Assembly: GCA_958510825.1 (NCBI GenBank)
Contig: OY294051.1
Coordinates: 4,682,353 to 4,746,352, forward strand
From: Brachypterus glaber
Lineage: Eukaryota > Arthropoda > Insecta > Coleoptera > Kateretidae
DNA length: 64,000 nt
Direction: 5' to 3'
Part shown: positions 55,035 through 64,000 of the stretch, one piece after another
How positions within the stretch are numbered: position 1 is the first letter of the stretch
Layout of the letters: every line of letters begins with the position of its first letter
Position numbers and translations under genes: made by a program
Notes under the pieces: generated by a model
Databases searched by the model: none
Seen by the model: only the letters and a program-made list of their open reading frames with translations
What the model was told of the DNA's origin: nothing

Positions 55035-55912
55035 TCTGCCTGGAAGCAGAAAAGCCTACACGGAAAATACCCTAAGTTCTTGGATAGACCTGAAATAAAT
55101 AAAGAAGCATCCCTGCAGTGGCTAACAGAGGGTTATTTGCATAGCGAAACTGAAGGATTTATGGTAGCTATCCAAGATGGAGTAATAAAAACGAGGAACT
55201 ACCAAAGACATATCCTAAAGGAACATGTAGAGGATAGATGCAGAATATGCCACCAATCAGGTGAAACTATTGACCATGTCGTAGCGGGTTGTCCCACACT
55301 AGCGGGAAGTGCATATTTAGGTAGACATAACCAAATCGCTAAACTCATCCACAGCAATTTAGCGAAAAATATAAACTTCTAGAGAATCCTGCCCCTTACT
55401 ACAAATATGAACCTTCAGCAGTACTTGAGTCTTCCGATACCATTATGTATTGGGACAGGCCTATAATTACGGACCGAACAGTTGACCATAATAAACCCGA
55501 CATCTTAGTTATAGAAAAACAAAACAACAAGGCGTTCATCATAGACATTGGTTGCGCACTATCTCAAAATGTTATAAAAACAGAAGGAGAAAAAATCACC
55601 AAATATATGAATCTTGCTATAGAGCTCCAGCACATATGGCAAGTAAAAGAAACAAAAATAGTACCTTCAACACCACTTAAAAACACTGGAAATGAATGAA
55701 CATCTAGCAAAAACAATACAAAAAATTGCTATACTACAATCGTGTCATATTGTAAGAAAATTTTTAAACAACACTATTAATTAAATAAATAACAATACGG
55801 GTGGGTTAGGGTGAATTCCCTTCCCGCTCCCACAGAGCCTAATTCCAATACCACCGCGAGGAATAGGTGAATGTTTCCCGGCTTATTGCCGTGAAGTGTA
55901 TTACGCTAATTC
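55034..55912 (+). mobile_element. Dong/R4-like non-LTR retrotransposon 3' fragment, copy 2
   Basis: 879 bp, the same 5' truncation point and 3' end as copy 1. The only differences I saw are one extra C in the knuckle region and one A/T change near the end (GCCGTGAAG against GCCGAGAAG). The repeat period is 910 bp. Identical truncation points mean duplication, not two insertions. Confidence 0.8.
55080..55699 (+). pseudogene. CCHC knuckle and restriction-like endonuclease, copy 2
   Basis: 55080-55382 continues past the knuckle to GSAYLGRHNQIAKLIHSNLA; the RHN triad is typical just before this endonuclease. After a frame change near 55375 the DNA encodes ENPAPYYKYEP and then MYWDRPIITD (55445-55699) with PD...D and EK motifs. 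The final frame change near 55690 leads into a conserved-looking tail, ILQSCHIVRKFLNN, ending at TAA 55781. Confidence 0.8.
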
Positions 55913-55917
55913 AATAA

Positions 55918-55976
<59 letters not shown>
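55913..55976 (+). repeat. (AAT)n microsatellite, right of the Dong-like pair
   Basis: About 20 AAT units with one AAA interruption. Confidence 0.95.
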
Positions 55977-56222
55977 TAATATTTGGACCGCTAAATTATG
56001 GGCTGTAATGTTCAAAAAAAAAATAAATTTGGGAATGAAGTGCACAAATGAATACGGATTGGAGAGTCAGCAATTAAATATCATTTAAACTAAAGTATCC
56101 ACCAAGCAATTCATTAATGTCACTATAAAGGTTTATTCCGAACAATGAAAACTCAATGACCTGCGCTTTTCTAATGATACTACGAACACTAAGGTGGTCA
56201 AAAATACTTCTTTAAAGTTGAC

Positions 56223-56504
56223 AGTTATTTATGGTACTAGTGGGTTAAGTAAGAGTATGAGAAAATTAACCTGCGAGGCGTCAGCGAAGCAGGTTAATTT
56301 TCGAGAGGGCAATATCGGTTTACCCATGAGTGCCATACAAGGTTTTATCCAATAAATAGCTTAGAAATTCATATTTTTATTAAAAATTTTAATGACATTT
56401 ACAAGAAAATAATTTGACAAGTGACAGTTGAGTGGGTAAAATAAATAATTATCCACTCAATAAAGCTGGTAATTGTCTCATTATCTGTATGCATTGGATA
56501 AAAA
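56223..56504 (+). mobile_element. A-family element, copy 7 (two small deletions)
   Basis: Both ends are present. It lacks part of TAAGATATTGCCCAT and the ~50-bp AAAAGCCACGCGGGG segment. Confidence 0.8.
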
Positions 56505-56559
56505 ACATTTTTATACTACTGGTACAGTATAACTAGACCATATCAAGTATTGGAAAGAG

Positions 56560-57276
56560 CACAGGTGCTGCCATTTCTTGTCTATAAAAAAAGAAAACTG
56601 TACCGAAAAAAAAATAAAAACATGTCTCGAAATATTGAACAATTTAATGATCCAGTTTAATTGTAGAGAAGAAGAAGATAGTGTTTGGAGAGATGGCCAA
56701 CTGCTATTTGGAGGGGTTTTTGACGTGTTGATCCCACGTAAGGTTTTTGGACAGAGTAATACCTAGATATTTAACATAGGTTTTGCAGTTAATGACTTGG
56801 TGATTAACCTAAATGGCTTGGGGTGGGGCCTTTATTTTTTTGGATAATAAGATGAATTTCGGTTTATTAGCATTTACTTTAGTTTTTTATTTAGAAGACC
56901 ATTAGGTTAGGGTGTCCATTTTGCACTGGAGTGAGTTATGAATAAGCTGGGGGTTCTAGCTTTGCTAGAACGTCCTTGTCGTCGGCGGACATGTCAATTT
57001 GGATTGCGTCTGTTTTTGATAAATCTGCACTGAAAAGATTGTACAGAAGAGGATAAAGAGAAGAAAGTCGATAATATAAAGTTTGGAGAATCAGTCCAGC
57101 GAATTCGCGCCTGTTTAGTTAATAGGTTATTGTGTCTACCAGAAGAGCCACCTTGAAGTGTTTAAATTCCTCTACGAGTTTGCCTAGAAATGTTATTAGG
57201 CTTATGGGGCGAAAAAGCTTTTCGAAGGCTGGATTTTGTCGTGGCTTTTGGATTGCGTTTTACTCACCTCCCCTTT
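56560..57276 (-). pseudogene. Reverse transcriptase of a Jockey/R1-like element, decayed
   Basis: In minus-strand order: RPISLITFLGKLVEEFKHF (RT motif 2 region, 57121-57211), then, after a deletion, IQIDMSADDKDVLAKL (56960-56999), where ADD is the remnant of the catalytic YADD/FADD site. Next come KVNANKPKFILLSKK and TYVKYLGITLSKNLTWDQHV (56735-56800), the usual YLG thumb motif. Several in-frame stops (before W, after K, after I) show it is dead. It is split by the SINE at 57287. Confidence 0.8.
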
Positions 57277-57286
57277 ATGATTGGGA
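57277..57286 (+). repeat. Target-site duplication of the SINE, left
   Basis: ATGATTGGGA, identical to 57846-57855. Confidence 0.9.
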
Positions 57287-57845
57287 GGTGGCGGTGGCTC
57301 ATTCGTGAACGCCTCGATCTAGTATTCGAGAGGCCGGGGTTCAAACCTCGGTTGTGGAACAACTTTTTCACAGAAATAAAATACCGTCGTTTCCCCACCG
57401 CGTTGGCTTGTGCTGCCGAGGATCTAAGCACACAGTACAGAAAAAGGTTTGCAGTGGATTATGCCGCATTAGCACTCGGACCTGTGATACTACCCGGGCG
57501 CACCGAAAGGGAGCAGCAAGGTAGCTGTCAGGTCTCTTGGCCGAGCTCACCTTAGGGACTTTCAAGCAACCAGGATCTGTACTAAGGCTGCAAGCGAAAA
57601 TGATCCTTAAGCAGTTTGGCGCCGGTCCAAGTGCACTGGCAGCCAATAAACTTAAGGATCAAAGCCGCTCACTTAGCCAAAAAAGCCGACAAAACGAGGT
57701 TCGGATTCCGCGCTAAACTGTAGGTCCCGGGGTACAACAACAAAAATCCTCGTTAGAGTAGAAAAACTAGTAACACAGTGGTAGGCAAAAAGGACCAATA
57801 TGGTCTAGCTGCCAGGCTTGACCTCCCCACAATTACTACTACTAC
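57287..57845 (+). mobile_element. tRNA-derived SINE, 559 bp, full length
   Basis: The head contains an A-box-like TGGCTCATTCGTGAACGC (57295-57312) and the B box GGTTCAAACCT (57338-57348), an internal Pol III promoter. The GC-rich body, unlike anything else in the window, ends in a (TAC)n tail. Perfect 10-bp target duplications flank it. Two overlapping ORFs (57190-57555 plus, 57368-57646 minus) are chance frames in GC-rich non-coding DNA. The body may share its 3' end with a partner LINE, not identifiable here. Confidence 0.9.
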
Positions 57846-57855
57846 ATGATTGGGA
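57846..57855 (+). repeat. Target-site duplication of the SINE, right
   Basis: ATGATTGGGA, identical to 57277-57286. Confidence 0.9.
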
Positions 57856-58190
57856 AAAGTCAAAGAAAAACCATAATTTAGAATTTAAGGCCCGCCTTAA
57901 TAGTTTCTGAATAAACCCAACATTTATTAGATAGTTCAAGTTGTTAGATTAGTCAAATTGACATCTGTCAGGCCTATGTTGGCAAAACAGATTACTACAA
58001 GAGCGACTGGACATTAACACTCCTAATCATCGGCCAGCAGTGTGTAAATATGGTTGTTATATACTACTCACTGATCAATATGCATCCAGCATAATAAGTA
58101 GGAAGATGTAGAGATCCTGGATGTTTGCTGTCGAAGGAAACTGACAGGATACCATGGATCCAGAAAAAACATACATAAAACAAGCCGTCA
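57856..58190 (-). pseudogene. Upstream continuation of the RT pseudogene
   Basis: With the SINE removed, the minus strand runs from here into the GEVSKTQSKSHDKIQPSKS frame just before RPIS, matching the region that precedes RT motif 2. Farther upstream no confident similarity is seen. Confidence 0.4.
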
Positions 58191-58219
58191 AAATATGTAA
58201 TGATACGCATTCTAATATG

Positions 58220-58437
58220 TACTATTCACAGTAATTACGGATGGAGCGACGGACGGATGATAGGATGGACGGTAGGACGGATGGACAGATAAACAAAAAC
58301 GGTTTTTTATTTTTTCATGAAACAAATTTATATCCAAGAATTTTTTGTCTAAGACGATTCTAGAAAATTTTGGATAATTCATAACTACCGTATAATACTA
58401 TTCAAGCGCAGGCGCTGTTAACAGTATAATAATCTAT
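58220..58437 (+). repeat. M-family element end, copy 3
   Basis: GGAGCGACGGACGGATGATAG, then TTTTTTCATGAAACAAATTT, then the CCGTATAATACTATTC hairpin around GCGCAGGCGC. Colinear with 11630-11790. Confidence 0.65.
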
Positions 58438-59402
58438 TTAAGATGCGAAGATAATTTTAAGTGTGAATATCATAAAACATAGAGAAAATGTGGACTTTTT
58501 AATATCAATTTAAAACTGAGGTACCTATATACCTGTATATATTTTTACTTTGTATGATAAAATAATTATTAAACATATTTTTGTTTTCAATTTAAATAAT
58601 TTAAATTATCATCATTTGCAGAAACCTGAACTAAATTTCAATTGTTTTTTATATATGTTCGAACAAAACTGATTAACAATATATTATATTTATTTATTCA
58701 TTATGAAATTTAATTATTTTATAAAATATATGTCTTATAACACAGGTCTACAAAAGTCCACCTTTCATTGCAGACTTTTCTGATGTCTTTTATGTTTTTC
58801 AATCCAAATATTTTTGTTTTTGATGTCAAAAATAAAAACTATAGTTATAACCTTACTATTTTGACCTAGGTCAATATTACTTAACATGTTTTATTAATGT
58901 CTAGATTTTATAAAAATTACTTGTGATTTAGCTACCTTACATTTTATAAAAAACATCAATATTTCCTCATGAAATGTAAAACATTGTAGAATTTTACAGT
59001 CTTATATGGTAGCATATCCACAGAAATCTAATTTAATTAGTAAACTGTCAAATTTTCCTTGATTTAAAAGATACTTGCGGTTAGGCAACCCATTAAATAG
59101 TTTTGAGCTTCCATAATATGTTGTATTAATTATAAAACCAAGAAAACTAAAGGTAAATAAAAAACATATTTCCTGTTGACCTACATATATAAATTTGTAT
59201 GCTATTTTGTGTTTTGCTTTTCTCAAAAATTCTCGGAATAAGTAATAAAAATTAGAAAATATTAAATTAAGAATTCTTAAAGTTTAAACCTTATATTTTT
59301 TCGGGATCGCAGGAAAAATAGTGTACATAACTTGCTGGAAAGTGCATTTCTTACACTCGTGATTTCAGGGAGCGCCGAGCAAAATAGTGGTTTTAATTAT
59401 AA
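58438..59402. other. No gene seen
   Basis: AT-rich. The 74-codon minus ORF at 59002-59226 has no motif. Confidence 0.4.
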
Positions 59403-59660
59403 TATAACACACCCCATTAGGAGGGGTAGCCAAAATATAAAATCTCTTCAACCTTTAATAACGCGGGAACCGGGATATAAAGTGTATGAATTTTTACCAA
59501 AGACTATTTGAGCCTAGAACTTTGAATAAGAAATCTATGGTCCAAGTTTGAAGTCTTTGGCTTAAAGTGTTCTCGAGTATCGTGGTCACAAATTTCCCGG
59601 ACAGAAGACAGACCAACAGACAGAGACAGACAGGCAGACAGATGTTTTTTTTTTACGAAA
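59403..59660. repeat. E-like internal fragment and reversed GTCCGTC module
   Basis: 59403-59500 resembles the right half of the 6.7-kb E core (ATAACGCGGGAACCGGGATA and AGTGTATGAATTTTTACC) without the terminus. 59570-59645 is a reversed GTCTGTC tract (AGACAGACAGGCAGACAG). Confidence 0.5.
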
Positions 59661-59976
59661 ATTCTGGATATAAAATGTCGAGAAATGCAAAAAATGGCAG
59701 GGAAAGTAAAATTTCCCGCGTTGCTCCTAGCATGTAAGTGGCAGGTTAACTAAAAAAAGTGACATAGGTATAGAAATTTGAATCCAGGGTTTGCTCTGTA
59801 ATTACGCTCAATTTACCATTTGGCCCATTTACCACAGTTTCGGTATAATTTTGCAAGATCAATCAATTAACATTAGGCACAGTGCAAATCAATTACAACT
59901 TGATTATATTTAGCATTACACTGAATTTCCATTATTTTACTCTGGTATTAAATTACGAATATGAATCTTTCACACG
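59661..59976. other. No gene seen
   Basis: AT-rich flank of the J element. Confidence 0.4.
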
Positions 59977-60065
59977 TACACTGACAGAACCATAGCGTAA
60001 TTAATAACTTAATCAGGTTATAGTATACAACAATAAATAGTTTTATATGCGCCAACCACTATATA

Positions 60066-60341
60066 TTGCATAGAATACAACAAAAAAAAGTAAACGTGTT
60101 CGGTACAAACGAGTGCAGTTGTTTGATTTTCAACAACAAACTGCTAAGCGATCAGGTTTATCTTTGTCGCGCAGAGAGCGAGGTTGGCGTGGCTTGCAAA
60201 TCCGCAGGTTCGGAATGCCGCTCCTTCCTACGTCACGATCCTCGCTTCAAAACACAGGCAATTCACCTAACCCGTCCGCCCGGCTGGCTAGATGAGTCTG
60301 GTGTGCGTCAGCTCTCTACTGCGTTTGCAAATTTGGTGTAA
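60066..60341 (+). other. Conserved open frame in J (function unknown)
   Basis: 91 codons here and 82 at 30096-30344 minus are alignable over about 60 residues: KLLSDQ, VGVACKSAGS, HDPRFK, QAI, LTR, GWL. Replacement and silent differences look about equally common, so selection on a protein is not evident. The segment is GC-rich inside an AT-rich element. It may be a captured host fragment or a structural RNA or regulatory core. Confidence 0.3.
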
Positions 60342-60571
60342 TGTGTTTTAAATTCATTTATGTGCACATAGAAACTACATATCACATGTAATTACATGCA
60401 CATGTACATGCTTATCGTTGGGTATACTTACAAATTTTAGCCCAAAATGCCTTTTTTCAATATTTTGGTAAAACATTTATTAGAATCAACTATTTGTCGC
60501 CATCTTTATTAATCATCCTTCCTCAAAAAACTATTATAGTGACAACAACGTTGTTGTATTATTAAATAATA

Positions 60572-61709
60572 CACGGTGTATTTGAAATAGGGTCGGAAAT
60601 TTCAACAGATGGTTTTACATCATAAAAAATGACAAAAAGTTCCTATAAACATATGTCTAAAAATGCGTCATAAGGGAGCTACGCCCCTTTGAAAGTGGCT
60701 AAAAAAATCGGTTTTTATTTAATAACTCAGGAACCCTTTTAGATATATTAACGAGGTTTTGCACGTGAATTAATCCTAATAAACCAGGGGTGTGCGAAAC
60801 GGAGGGGGCTTATCAGTTTTTTGTCCCAAACTTTTTTCTGTGTAACTTTTTTGCAATTTTATTTTTGAAATATGATTCCCCAGATTAAAATACATAAAAA
60901 AGGTACTCCTGTTGTAATAATGTAGGATTAATCGTTTTCGAGAAAAATTCATTTGAAGGTAAAATTCCACGGTTCGAGGACGAAAAATTAAATACTAAAA
61001 TGTTGAAAACCAAAATTTTAATGATGCAGGGCGAATTTACATTAAAAACTAAGAAAAAAACCTCATATACAGGTACTTCCAAAAATGAATCCTAATGGAG
61101 CTATGGTCTTCTATATATGCACCATTTTTAAAGGGCTATGGTAGCTTTAAAAGCGTTTTTTCGACCTACATGTATGGAAACTTTTTTTCTTAGCTTTTGA
61201 TGTAGAATAAAATTGCATCATTAAAATTTTGGTTTTCGACAGTTTAGTATTTAATTTTTCGTCCTCGAACAGTGAAATTTCACCTTCAAATTAACTTTTC
61301 TCGAAAACGGTTAATCCTACAGTATTACAACAAGAGTACCTTTTTTTATGTATTTTGACCTGAGGAATCATATTTTAAAAATAAAATTGCAAAAAAGTTA
61401 CACAGAAAAAAGTTTGGGACAAAAAACTGATAAGGACCCCCCTTTTCGCACACCCCTGGTTTAAATAAGTACGTGAAAATTACATACAAAGATGGGCCTT
61501 ATTAGGATTAATTCACGTGCAAAACCTCGTTAATATATCTCAAAGGGTTCCTGAGTTATTAAATAAAAACCGATTTTTTAAGCCAATTTCAAAGGGGCGT
61601 AGCTCCCCTATGACGCATTTTTAGACATATGTTTATAGGAACTTTTTGTCAAATTTTATCATGTAGAATCACCTGTTAAAATTTCCGACCCTATTTCAAA
61701 TACACCCTG
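60572..61709. mobile_element. B-family long palindromic element, copy 2
   Basis: 1,138 bp, near-perfect palindrome, starts CACGGTGTATTTG and ends CAAATACACCCTG, inserted in J at a TA that is single in copy 1 (29889-29890). ORFs 60776-60970 and 60885-61082 mirror those of copy 1. Confidence 0.9.
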
Positions 61710-61915
61710 TATGAATCTACAATTTAAATATTGTATTTAATATAATGTTATAACGTTTTAGAATAATCGTAAAAATGGTATTATATACTTCAAAGTTGTT
61801 ACAACAATTTTTGGTTGTTCTATTTTTAGATTTTTCTATCAGTGTATATGAAATATACACATTAAAATATTAAATATATTTTAAAATTATCTATTAATAT
61901 TTATACAGGGTTATT

Positions 61916-62343
61916 CTTTTAAATATGGAAAAAAGTTCCGGTATTCAAATATTTTCGTTTGGACATAGGATCACCCCTTAATTTTTTTTCCTTATTTCTG
62001 AATCACCCGTTATAGTTATGATTAGATTAAATATAATTTAGTTAGTATTAATTACCAAAAATTAATTTAGAAGGTAAACCATCAAAATTACACATAAAGA
62101 GATTTTGTATGGAAAATATCCTTCTCATTTGGAGTATCTCCATAATATTTCGAATATCCAGATTATGCAATACCACCGTAAAGCTGGAATTCCATGTTAA
62201 TTCCTAAATGGGGGCCAATGATACAATAATTCTTGTTCACGGATCAATATTTCCACTTTGTATTCATATGGTGGAATCGCAGTTCAACTGTCTATTGATA
62301 TTAATCCACATAACTGTGTATCATTAGATTGGAGGATATAGAA
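61916..62343 (+). repeat. Probable 5' part of a mariner-like element
   Basis: A TACAGGGTTATTC terminus at 61910-61922 lies upstream of the transposase remnant in the right orientation. The intervening 400 bp has no open frame; an INPHN-like piece (near 62303) may be decayed coding sequence. Confidence 0.35.
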
Positions 62344-62644
62344 AGCAAAAAAGATGGAGCACCCTCCCCCTGTTACCGTCTTACTATTTGGAATTACTTA
62401 AACTACTTATATTTTTGGTGAGCGCTGAACTAAACCGAGAGGAGGTAATTTAATGAATAGCCAGCACGGTCACCTGACCTTATGCCTTTGGATTATTTTC
62501 TGTGGTGTTTTGTGTTTGTGGAGTAAGGACTACTTTAACAGAGCAAATTTCATTGAAGTTTTAAAGAAAATAATTCGAAATGAAATCCGGGCGATAACGT
62601 CAGATTTAGACCTTTATCTAACAAAATTCTTCATGGGATTTTAA
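62344..62644 (+). pseudogene. Mariner/Tc1-like transposase C-terminal remnant
   Basis: 62347-62400 reads KKDGAPSPCYRLTIWNYLNY, the decayed QxDGAPPH strand of the DDE_3 domain with its catalytic Asp. 62461-62520 reads PARSPDLMPLDYFLWCFV, matching the SPDLTPLDYFLWG motif with the final catalytic acidic residue. After a frame change, SKDYFNRANFIEVLKKIIRN and EIRAI follow to a stop at 62644. Stops and two frameshifts make it a pseudogene. Confidence 0.75.
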
Positions 62645-62654
62645 TCAGATACAA

Positions 62655-62735
62655 ACGCAACCTAACTTTAAGTTAGGTTGCAACCTAATAAGTTGAGTTT
62701 TGGTTTAGTTAGGTTATCAACCTAATAAGTTAAGA
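62655..62735. repeat. AACCTAA/TTAGGTT inverted repeats
   Basis: AACCTAACTTTAAGTTAGGTT and two further AACCTAATAAGTT copies. They pair with each other. Not an array, so not telomeric. Confidence 0.6.
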
Positions 62736-62889
62736 CTTAGTGTGAGTATTCCACAACCAACAATCGCATTATATGTATTTCTTTTAAAGTCCCTAGATAC
62801 AAAAATTTTAAAAGTATTCTTTAATTGGTTATACCTTATACCTTATCTAACCACAGTACGGTACTGTCAATTCCACTGTTGCTGTTAGT

Positions 62890-63090
62890 TTGTTTGGCAT
62901 ATTTAATAGACAGGCTTAATGCCTATGGCTAAATTGTAGTAATAGGAATTAATTTAAATGGAGATTAATGGGGGAGTGAGTCTCAGCTCACTGATGTTGG
63001 AGTTGGATCTGTCATAAATTGGTGAAAAAAGGGGAAAGCAAAGAAGGAGGACAGGGAGGGAGGAGTCCGTACCACTGCTTGTTCCACTGG
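62890..63090 (-). mobile_element. N-family non-LTR 3' UTR, copy 4
   Basis: AGACAGGCTTAATGCCTATGG and GGGGGAGTGAGTCTCAGCTC match 31370-31450. One hairpin block only. Confidence 0.65.
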
Positions 63091-63721
63091 TATTAAAACT
63101 TTTTTAGTACCGCTGATTTTAACTCGTATTTAAACTTATTAAATCAAAAACCAAATAAAGTAGGTCCAGTCTATTGACTTACAGTGCACATCTATCAAAC
63201 AGGCTATAATATTATACAGACTGTTGGCAACAACGATAGGTAATTTATTATTGCATAATTGCATACGTGCCATTGGCAAGCCTCATAATCAGAGTGCATA
63301 TTCGATATAGATCTGGTAACAGAAATGTTCGCATTAGTATCATTGTTTCACCGTATAGTAGGCTGGAATAAAAAAAAACTAAAGAGATATGGTCGTGGCA
63401 TATAAGAAAAAAATTAAATAAAAATCAGCTTAGGCTGGATTTGAAAAAGAGTCTCACGGTTTCTGGCCTGGTGCCTTACCAGATAGGGTAGCGAGACTTC
63501 CGTTCGAAAACTAACTAAATGGAAATGCATTCTTTCTATCATTCTATTTGTAGTTGTTGATTTAAAGAAAGATGGTTAATTTTCCGTTCTGCCTAAACTG
63601 TCACTAACAATTTTCTTTTATAATTATTTCCTAAAAAAGTAGGCGAGTTCAATTGAGAACCCCATTTTCAGAAAGTGGCAACTTAATAATTTTTTAACCG
63701 ACTAGTCGGTTTGGACTTTTT
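63091..63721. other. No gene seen
   Basis: AT-rich. A GGTGCCTTACCAGATAGGG patch near 63470 has no recognised function. Confidence 0.4.
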
Positions 63722-64000
63722 ACAAGTACTTCCAAAAATCAGTCCTAATGGAGCTATGGTCCTAAAAATGCACCATTTTTAAGGGCCATAGTAGCTTTAA
63801 CACCCATTTTCCGACCTACATGTATAGAAGTTTTTTTCTTAGTTTTTGATATAAGATAACCCTGCATCATTGCAATTTTGGTTTTCCACATTTTAATATT
63901 TAATTTTTCATCCTCAAACCGTGAAATTTCATCTTCAAATGTATTTTTCTCGAAAACAGTTAATTCTACAGTATAACAACAAGAGTACCCTCTTTATGTA
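63722..64000 (+). repeat. B-family fragment, copy 5, cut by the window edge
   Basis: Matches the B right-arm interior (CCTAATGGAGCTATGGTCC, CATTTTTAAGGGCC, TTCTCGAAAACAGTTAAT). The terminus lies beyond 64000. Confidence 0.75.

Larger units (their letters stand above)
59979..61844 (-). mobile_element. J-family element, copy 2, carrying a nested B element
   Basis: Ends CACTGACAG (59979) and CTATCAGTG (61844), with TA on each side (59977-59978 and 61845-61846). Without B it is about 726 bp. The GC-rich core (60100-60330) reads on the plus strand as VGVACKSAGSECRSFLRHD, then PRFKTQAIHLTR and PPGWLDE, close to copy 1. Confidence 0.8.

Noticed and set aside
57190..57646. 121- and 92-codon ORFs
   Set aside because: Chance frames in the GC-rich SINE body.
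62655..62735. AACCTAA/TTAGG motifs suggesting telomeric repeat
   Set aside because: Only a few scattered copies in both orientations, forming hairpins, not a (TTAGG)n array.

Overview
The window is AT-rich nuclear DNA from a metazoan, most likely an insect. The support is a canonical eukaryotic tRNA-Arg, one exon with consensus splice sites, P-like and mariner/pogo-like DNA transposon remnants, non-LTR retrotransposon pieces with AATAAATAA or (TAA)n tails, a tRNA-derived SINE, and many palindromic MITEs. I cannot place it to order or species. Nothing looks bacterial, viral or organellar.

Host genes are sparse. The supported ones are a tRNA-Arg(TCT) on the minus strand (15256-15328) and one protein-coding exon (33383-33478, plus strand). 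That exon carries a start codon and a signal peptide and ends in a phase-1 splice donor, so the DNA to its right is probably intron. A 90-codon lysine-rich coiled-coil ORF at 23134-23406 is a weak extra candidate. Almost everything else is repeat.

Repeat families were defined by comparing the window with itself; the letters are mine. A: seven copies of a ~335 bp element with an internal palindrome (12.1, 14.2, 20.6, 39.6, 40.7, 45.0, 56.2 kb). B: palindromes starting CAGGGTG in TA sites (28.6 and 60.6 kb, fragments elsewhere). C: ~400 bp double-hairpin element (15.9, 27.8, 48.0 kb). D: element with an internal CAGA microsatellite (1.0, 36.3, 37.6 kb). E: MITE with GGGAACGTTCAAG ends (6.7, 15.6, 18.3 kb). 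F: large element with 10-bp and 49-bp minisatellites, at 8.7-11.5 kb and inverted at 17.5-18.3 kb. G: ~450-510 bp element (24.7, 43.6, 48.7 kb). J: CACTGA-ended element (29.8 and 60.0 kb). N: 3' end of a Jockey-like retrotransposon (1.9, 31.3, 42.1, 62.9 kb). Smaller families are I, K, L, M and Q.

Layout: 0-8 kb, D/N/K repeats, an internally deleted pogo-like element and MITEs. 8.6-11.5 kb, a tandemly duplicated F segment, one copy split by a 1,280-bp P-like transposon. 12-18.3 kb, A, L, C and palindromes around the tRNA, then inverted F. 19-27.4 kb, I, A, mariner-type MITEs, the small ORF and G. 27.6-30.5 kb, a 201-bp insertion, then C, B and J. 31-33 kb, RT tail and foldbacks. 33.4 kb, the signal-peptide exon, followed by D, A, L, G and foldbacks to 50.8 kb. 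50.8-52.3 kb, two non-LTR fragments back to back. 54.0-56.0 kb, two tandem copies of a 3' piece of a Dong/R4-like retrotransposon embedded in (AAT)n. 56.5-58.2 kb, an RT pseudogene interrupted by a 559-bp SINE. 60.0-61.8 kb, J with B inserted in it. 62.3 kb, a mariner-like transposase remnant.

The elements do not form a pathway; they record successive insertions. Three events can be read against an empty site inside the window: P-like into F, B into J, and a ~70-bp non-LTR tail into J.
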